A DNA stretch of 8,533 nt from an uncultured Porphyromonadaceae bacterium (GTDB lineage Bacteria > Bacteroidota > Bacteroidia > Bacteroidales > Muribaculaceae). The notes under the pieces are model-generated. The model did no database searches, was not told the DNA's origin, and saw nothing but the letters and a program-made list of their open reading frames with translations. Of this stretch, positions 5,806 to 8,533 are shown one piece after another. Both the position numbers and the translations under genes were made by a program. The stretch spans positions 1 to 8,533 of the forward strand of contig UROS01000099.1 in the NCBI GenBank assembly GCA_900549445.1, read 5' to 3'. Each line of letters starts with the position of its first letter. Position 1 is the first letter of the stretch.

Positions 5806-5841
5806 TGCGGGCGCCCGAAATATGATTTCCGGGCGCCCGCA
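5806..5841. repeat. GC-rich hairpin downstream of the DUF5606 gene
   Basis: A 12-bp perfect stem (5806-5817/5830-5841), entirely G/C except the terminal T-A pair, continues past a bulged C at 5829 with four A/T pairs (5818-5821/5825-5828) and an ATG loop. Each arm contains the self-complementary GGGCGCCC. No T-tract follows on either strand, so it is not a standard terminator. It could protect the 3' end of the DUF5606 mRNA or be a REP-like element. Confidence 0.75.
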
Positions 5842-5878
5842 GGCGTATGATGGCGGCAAAAGAGGGGAGTGAACCGCG

Positions 5879-6322
5879 TTATTCGGCGGCGGGAGCCTCT
5901 TCGGCCGGTTTCTCTTCTGCTTCTTTTTCTTCTTCGGGAGCGAAGTCGGTGATTCCGGCGGCGAGGAGCTGGTTGTACCAGCTGAGGAGCTTGCGGATGT
6001 CGGAGGTGTGCACGCGCTCCTCGTCGAAGGTCGGAAGCACTTCGGCGAAATATGCGCGGATTTCCTTGTCGCCGCCTATGGCCTTGACATCAACCGGTTT
6101 GCCGTCGTTTTTAGCCTTGAGGCTTTCGAGCACGGTATAGAGAGGCACATCGTCGTCGGTTGCATACATCGTGATGTCGCCGAGCGAAATGACCTTGTCG
6201 CGGGCATAGGCTGGAGTGCGCTTGCCTGTCTGGAGCGATTCAACGATGAGCATGTTGTTTCCGCGGTTTACGAGACGGAAGAGACCGGGGCGTCCGGCTA
6301 TTGATAAGATAGTCTTAAGCAT
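5879..6322 (-). CDS. DUF5606 domain protein
   Basis: A 147-residue soluble protein. It begins MLKTILSIAGRPGLFRLVNRG, which I recognise as the start of the Bacteroidota family DUF5606. The first 60 residues look like a small beta-rich domain (LFRLVNRGNNMLIVESL, then RDKVISLGDITMYA). Residues about 84-125 look helical (ending DIRKLLSWYNQLLAAGI). The last 20 residues are an E/A/P-rich acidic tail, probably disordered. No catalytic motif, signal peptide or membrane segment is visible, and the function is unknown. The start is ATG at 6322, about 21 nt after the predicted transcription start. It is divergent from pyrB, with overlapping promoters, and is transcribed alone, ending before a GC-rich hairpin and a terminator. 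Confidence 0.85.
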   Translation of the reverse strand: MLKTILSIAGRPGLFRLVNRGNNMLIVESLQTGKRTPAYARDKVISLGDITMYATDDDVPLYTVLESLKAKNDGKPVDVKAIGGDKEIRAYFAEVLPTFDEERVHTSDIRKLLSWYNQLLAAGITDFAPEEEKEAEEKPAEEAPAAE

Positions 6323-6349
6323 TGTAAAAATAAGTTGTGGTTAACGCCG

Positions 6350-6380
6350 CAAATTTAGCAATTATTTTATAACTTTGCAA
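6350..6380 (-). promoter_or_regulatory. Promoter of the DUF5606 gene
   Basis: The minus strand reads TAAATTTG at 6357-6350, a perfect -7 element, with TTGC at 6380-6377 placed 19 nt upstream as -33. The predicted start is near 6343. Confidence 0.7.
6370..6377 (+). promoter_or_regulatory. -7 promoter element of the pyrB operon
   Basis: TAACTTTG is a perfect TAnnTTTG match. The start near 6384 leaves a leader of about 16 nt before the pyrB ATG. That leaves no room for a pyrBI-type attenuator or PyrR-binding leader. The element overlaps the -33 position of the divergent DUF5606 promoter. Confidence 0.7.
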
Positions 6381-6399
6381 GCGGATAAACCAAGTCACA

Positions 6400-7314
6400 A
6401 TGAACCAGAACAGCCTTGTATCCATTTCCGACATAGGCCGCGATGAAATACTGCGGCTACTCGAAATGGCGCGCCGGTTTGAGGAAAATCCCAACCGCGA
6501 CACTCTGAAAGGGAAAGTGGTGGCGACACTCTTTTTCGAGCCGTCGACCCGCACACGCCTAAGTTTTGAAACCGCAGTAAACCGCCTCGGCGGGCGGGTG
6601 ATCGGTTTTTCCGACGCCGGAACAACGAGCTCATCGAAGGGTGAGACGCTGAAAGACACGATAAAGATGGTGTCGAACTACGCTGACCTCATAGTGATGC
6701 GTCACTATCTCGAGGGGGCGGCGCGCTACGCTTCGGAGGTGACGGATATTCCGGTGATAAACGCCGGCGACGGAGCCAACCAGCACCCCTCGCAGACTAT
6801 GCTCGACCTCTATTCCATCTATAAGACCCAAGGTCATCTCGATAACCTCACCATAACTATGGTCGGCGATCTGAAATACGGCCGCACCGTCCACTCCCTG
6901 CTCATGGCGATGCGCTATTTCAACCCCACGTTCCGCTTCGTGGCATGCGAGGAGCTGCAGATGCCACGCGAATATCTCGATTTTTGCGACAAGAACGGCA
7001 TCCGCTACTCGGTTCACCGCGACTTCTCGCCAGAGGTGATTAATTCCAGCGACATCATCTACATGACCCGCGTGCAGCGCGAACGCTTCACCGACATAAT
7101 GGAATATGAGCGGGTGAAGGATCTTTACAACCTCCACAATTCCATGCTCGACGATTCGCGTCCGAATCTGCGCATACTCCACCCGCTGCCGCGAGTGAAC
7201 GAAATCAGCCAGGATGTCGACGACAATCCCAAAGCATATTATTTCGAACAGGCCCGCAACGGTCTTTACGCCCGTCAGGCAATAATCTGCCGTGCCCTCG
7301 GCATTGAAGCATAA
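6400..7314 (+). CDS. pyrB: Aspartate carbamoyltransferase catalytic subunit
   Basis: A 304-residue enzyme that joins carbamoyl phosphate and aspartate in the committed step of pyrimidine synthesis. The carbamoyl-phosphate loop FFEPSTRTRLSFE spans 45-57 (S49, T50, R51, T52). K80 in SSSKGETLKD matches E. coli K84. R101, H129 and Q132 (HPSQTMLDL), R162 and R224 match E. coli R105, H134, Q137, R167 and R229. HPLPRVNEI at 261-269 is the second carbamoyl/aspartate-site signature. Length and motifs are complete, so the enzyme should be active. It should assemble with the PyrI chains encoded 6 nt downstream into the allosteric (c3)2(r3)2 holoenzyme. It is the first gene of a cluster continuing with pyrI, a flavin reductase and glyA. 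Confidence 0.98.
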   Translation: MNQNSLVSISDIGRDEILRLLEMARRFEENPNRDTLKGKVVATLFFEPSTRTRLSFETAVNRLGGRVIGFSDAGTTSSSKGETLKDTIKMVSNYADLIVMRHYLEGAARYASEVTDIPVINAGDGANQHPSQTMLDLYSIYKTQGHLDNLTITMVGDLKYGRTVHSLLMAMRYFNPTFRFVACEELQMPREYLDFCDKNGIRYSVHRDFSPEVINSSDIIYMTRVQRERFTDIMEYERVKDLYNLHNSMLDDSRPNLRILHPLPRVNEISQDVDDNPKAYYFEQARNGLYARQAIICRALGIEA

Positions 7315-7320
7315 CCCGTT

Positions 7321-7773
7321 ATGGAAAAGAAAGAACTCGCCGTGGCCGCCCTGCAAAACGGCACCGTGATAGACCACATACCCTCCGCAGCCCTTTTCAA
7401 GGCCGCCCGTATCCTCGGAATAGAGGAACTCGACACCTCCGTGACCATCGGCAACAATCTTCAGAGCAAGAAGCTCGGCCGCAAGGGCATAATAAAGGTA
7501 GCCGACGTGTTTTTCCCCGAGGCCACGCTCAACCGCATAGCCCTGATCGCCCCGTCGGCAGTGGTTAACATCATCCGCGACTATGAGGTGGTGGAGAAAT
7601 TCCCGGTGACGCTCCCCGACAACATAGTCGGAATCGTCACCTGCAACAACCCCAAGTGTATAACCAACAACGAGCCGATGCCCTCGCGCTTCACCGTGGT
7701 CGACCGCAACGACGTGACAATCCGCTGCCACTACTGCGGCCACACAGTGAAGAGCACTGAGGCAATCGTCTGA
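7321..7773 (+). CDS. pyrI: Aspartate carbamoyltransferase regulatory subunit
   Basis: A 150-residue regulatory chain, close to the usual length of about 153. The N-terminal allosteric domain (about 1-100) binds CTP/ATP; GTVIDHIP (14-21) and the lysine-rich stretch near 50-60 are characteristic. The C-terminal zinc domain has four cysteines (C108, C113, C136, C139) matching E. coli C109, C114, C138 and C141, and it docks onto PyrB. This predicts an ATCase subject to nucleotide feedback rather than an unregulated trimer. It starts 6 nt after the pyrB stop codon, consistent with coupled translation and balanced subunit amounts. Confidence 0.97.
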   Translation: MEKKELAVAALQNGTVIDHIPSAALFKAARILGIEELDTSVTIGNNLQSKKLGRKGIIKVADVFFPEATLNRIALIAPSAVVNIIRDYEVVEKFPVTLPDNIVGIVTCNNPKCITNNEPMPSRFTVVDRNDVTIRCHYCGHTVKSTEAIV

Positions 7774-7786
7774 CCCGACACGAGCT

Positions 7787-8350
7787 ATGAAGAAAACCGA
7801 CTGGCGCCCCGGCACGATGATATATCCTCTGCCCGCCGTGATAGTAACCTGCGGAACGCAGGAGAAGAGCAATATGCTCACCGTGGCGTGGACAGGCACC
7901 ATATGCAGCGACCCCGCCATGTGCTACATCTCAGTGCGCCCCGAGCGCTACTCCTACGGCCTGATAAAGGAAAACATGGAGTTTACCATCAACCTCACCA
8001 CGGCAGCCATGGCGCGCGCCACCGACTGGGTAGGTGTCCGCTCGGGCAGAGATTATGACAAATGGAAAGAAACGGGTCTCACCCCCGACCCGGGCGTAAA
8101 GGTAGCTTGCCCCTCGATAGCCGAGTCGCCCCTCTGCATAGAGTGCCGCGTGAAGGAAATAGTTAAACTCGGCAGCCACGATATGTTCATTGCCGACGTG
8201 CTCAACGTCCGCGCCGCCGAAGCCTTAATTTCACCTGAAACCGGCGCATTCGACCTCTCCGCCGCCGGCCTGATGAACTACAGCCACGGCCACTACTTCG
8301 AGCAGGGCGCCCCGATAGGCCGATTCGGCTTTTCGGTAAAGAAAAAATGA
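7787..8350 (+). CDS. Flavin reductase-like (flavoredoxin-type) FMN-binding protein
   Basis: A 187-residue cytoplasmic protein of the flavin reductase-like split-barrel fold. The N-terminal part contains PAVIVTCG (16-23), then TVAWTGTICSDPAMCYISVR (32-51), the usual FMN-phosphate and isoalloxazine-contacting region. GSHDMFIADVLNV (129-141) corresponds to the family's GxHxxF(I/V)xxV strand. Members act as NAD(P)H:flavin oxidoreductases or as flavoredoxin-like electron carriers; no substrate can be assigned here. It lies 13 nt after pyrI and 35 nt before glyA. I recall the same order in other Bacteroidales genomes, which suggests a shared transcript, although the link to pyrimidine or one-carbon metabolism is unexplained. 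The cysteines (C22, C40, C46, C109, C117, C120) include a C-x2-C pair at 117-120. Confidence 0.85.
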   Translation: MKKTDWRPGTMIYPLPAVIVTCGTQEKSNMLTVAWTGTICSDPAMCYISVRPERYSYGLIKENMEFTINLTTAAMARATDWVGVRSGRDYDKWKETGLTPDPGVKVACPSIAESPLCIECRVKEIVKLGSHDMFIADVLNVRAAEALISPETGAFDLSAAGLMNYSHGHYFEQGAPIGRFGFSVKKK

Positions 8351-8385
8351 AATTCCAATATACATATATAATATAAGTAAAGAAG

Positions 8386-8505
8386 ATGAAACAGGACAAC
8401 GTGATTTTCGACATCATCGAGCGCGAGCATCAGCGCCAGCTCAAAGGCATAGAGCTGATTGCTTCCGAGAACTTTGTCAGCGATCAGGTGATGCGCGCCA
8501 TGGGC
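8386..8505 (+). CDS. glyA: Serine hydroxymethyltransferase, N-terminal 40 codons only
   Basis: The first 40 residues of the PLP enzyme that interconverts serine and glycine and loads tetrahydrofolate with one-carbon units. The region IELIASENFVSDQVMRAMG is the conserved N-terminal block of SHMT; the full protein is about 420 residues. The preceding purine-rich AAAGAAG is a possible ribosome contact, and the 35-nt spacer upstream is very AT-rich. After codon 40 (GGC, 8503-8505) the reading frame continues into synthetic adapter, giving six spurious codons and a false TGA at 8524-8526. The gene is therefore truncated by assembly, not by mutation, and should be annotated as partial at the 3' side. 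Confidence 0.93.
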
Positions 8506-8533
8506 CTGTCTCTTATACACATCTGACGCTGCC
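8506..8533. other. Sequencing adapter contamination (Nextera transposase adapter)
   Basis: The 19 bases at 8506-8524 are exactly the reverse complement of the Tn5 mosaic end used in Nextera libraries. The following GACGCTGCC (8525-8533) is exactly the beginning of the matching read-through adapter. The 28-base match begins right where homology to SHMT stops. The opposite strand encodes the tell-tale peptide MYKRQ from a GTG at 8520. This is not biological sequence and should be trimmed. Confidence 0.97.

Noticed and set aside
6384..6399. pyrBI-type attenuator or PyrR-binding leader ahead of pyrB
   Set aside because: The predicted leader is only about 16 nt, with no hairpin, U-tract or leader peptide.
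6631..7920. A 429-codon open frame on the minus strand opposite pyrB, pyrI and the start of the flavin reductase gene
   Set aside because: It spans three genes whose motifs are intact on the plus strand; its own translation has no recognisable domain and crosses gene boundaries.
8293..8520. A 75-codon minus-strand frame beginning MYKRQ
   Set aside because: Its first codons come from the Nextera adapter and the rest is antisense to glyA and the reductase gene.
1..8533. Mobile element, CRISPR array, defence or secretion system
   Set aside because: No transposase, integrase, spaced repeats, att sites or toxin/defence domains were found; every gene fits a conserved chromosomal family.

Overview
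The window reads as a chromosomal contig end from a member of the Bacteroidales (Bacteroidota). The evidence is threefold: promoters repeatedly match the Bacteroidota -7 element TAnnTTTG, Shine-Dalgarno sequences are absent or weak, and the gene set includes Bacteroidota-type small families (DUF4492, DUF5606) and a Bacteroidales-like order pyrB-pyrI-flavin reductase-glyA. Coding regions look moderately GC-rich and intergenic regions AT-rich. A gut Muribaculaceae-like genome would fit, but family-level assignment is inference.

Layout. 1-188: no gene seen; it holds a long imperfect palindrome (47-200) that could be a structured RNA. 189-440 (-): a DUF4492 small membrane protein. 511-1374 (-): a Cof-type HAD phosphatase whose promoter sits so close to its ATG that the mRNA may be leaderless. 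1375-1694: a 320-bp divergent intergenic region with a 14-bp palindrome, a tandem 21-bp-period repeat, a short promoter-to-terminator unit (candidate small RNA) and the promoter of the next gene. 1695-2864 (+): an iron-type alcohol dehydrogenase of the YqhD/BDH group. 2913-5253 (+): pheS, nth and a TRIC/UPF0126 membrane protein, tightly spaced as an operon, followed by a GtrA-family membrane protein (about 5278-5724) that may have its own promoter. 5725-5878: a strong, probably bidirectional terminator and a GC-rich hairpin between convergent genes. 5879-6322 (-): a DUF5606 protein, divergent from the pyr cluster with interlocked promoters. 6400-8350 (+): pyrB, pyrI and a flavin reductase-like protein. 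8386-8505 (+): the first 40 codons of glyA.

The last 28 bases (8506-8533) are not genomic. They match the Nextera transposase adapter (mosaic end plus the start of the read-through adapter), so the contig ends artificially inside glyA and the stop codon seen there is an artefact.

Functionally the window is mostly housekeeping: phenylalanyl-tRNA charging (PheS), base-excision repair (Nth), pyrimidine synthesis (PyrBI) and one-carbon metabolism (GlyA). I saw no mobile element, CRISPR array, defence system, rRNA or tRNA. The parts most worth a second look are non-coding: the 47-200 palindrome, the 1557-1640 candidate small RNA and the promoter architectures.
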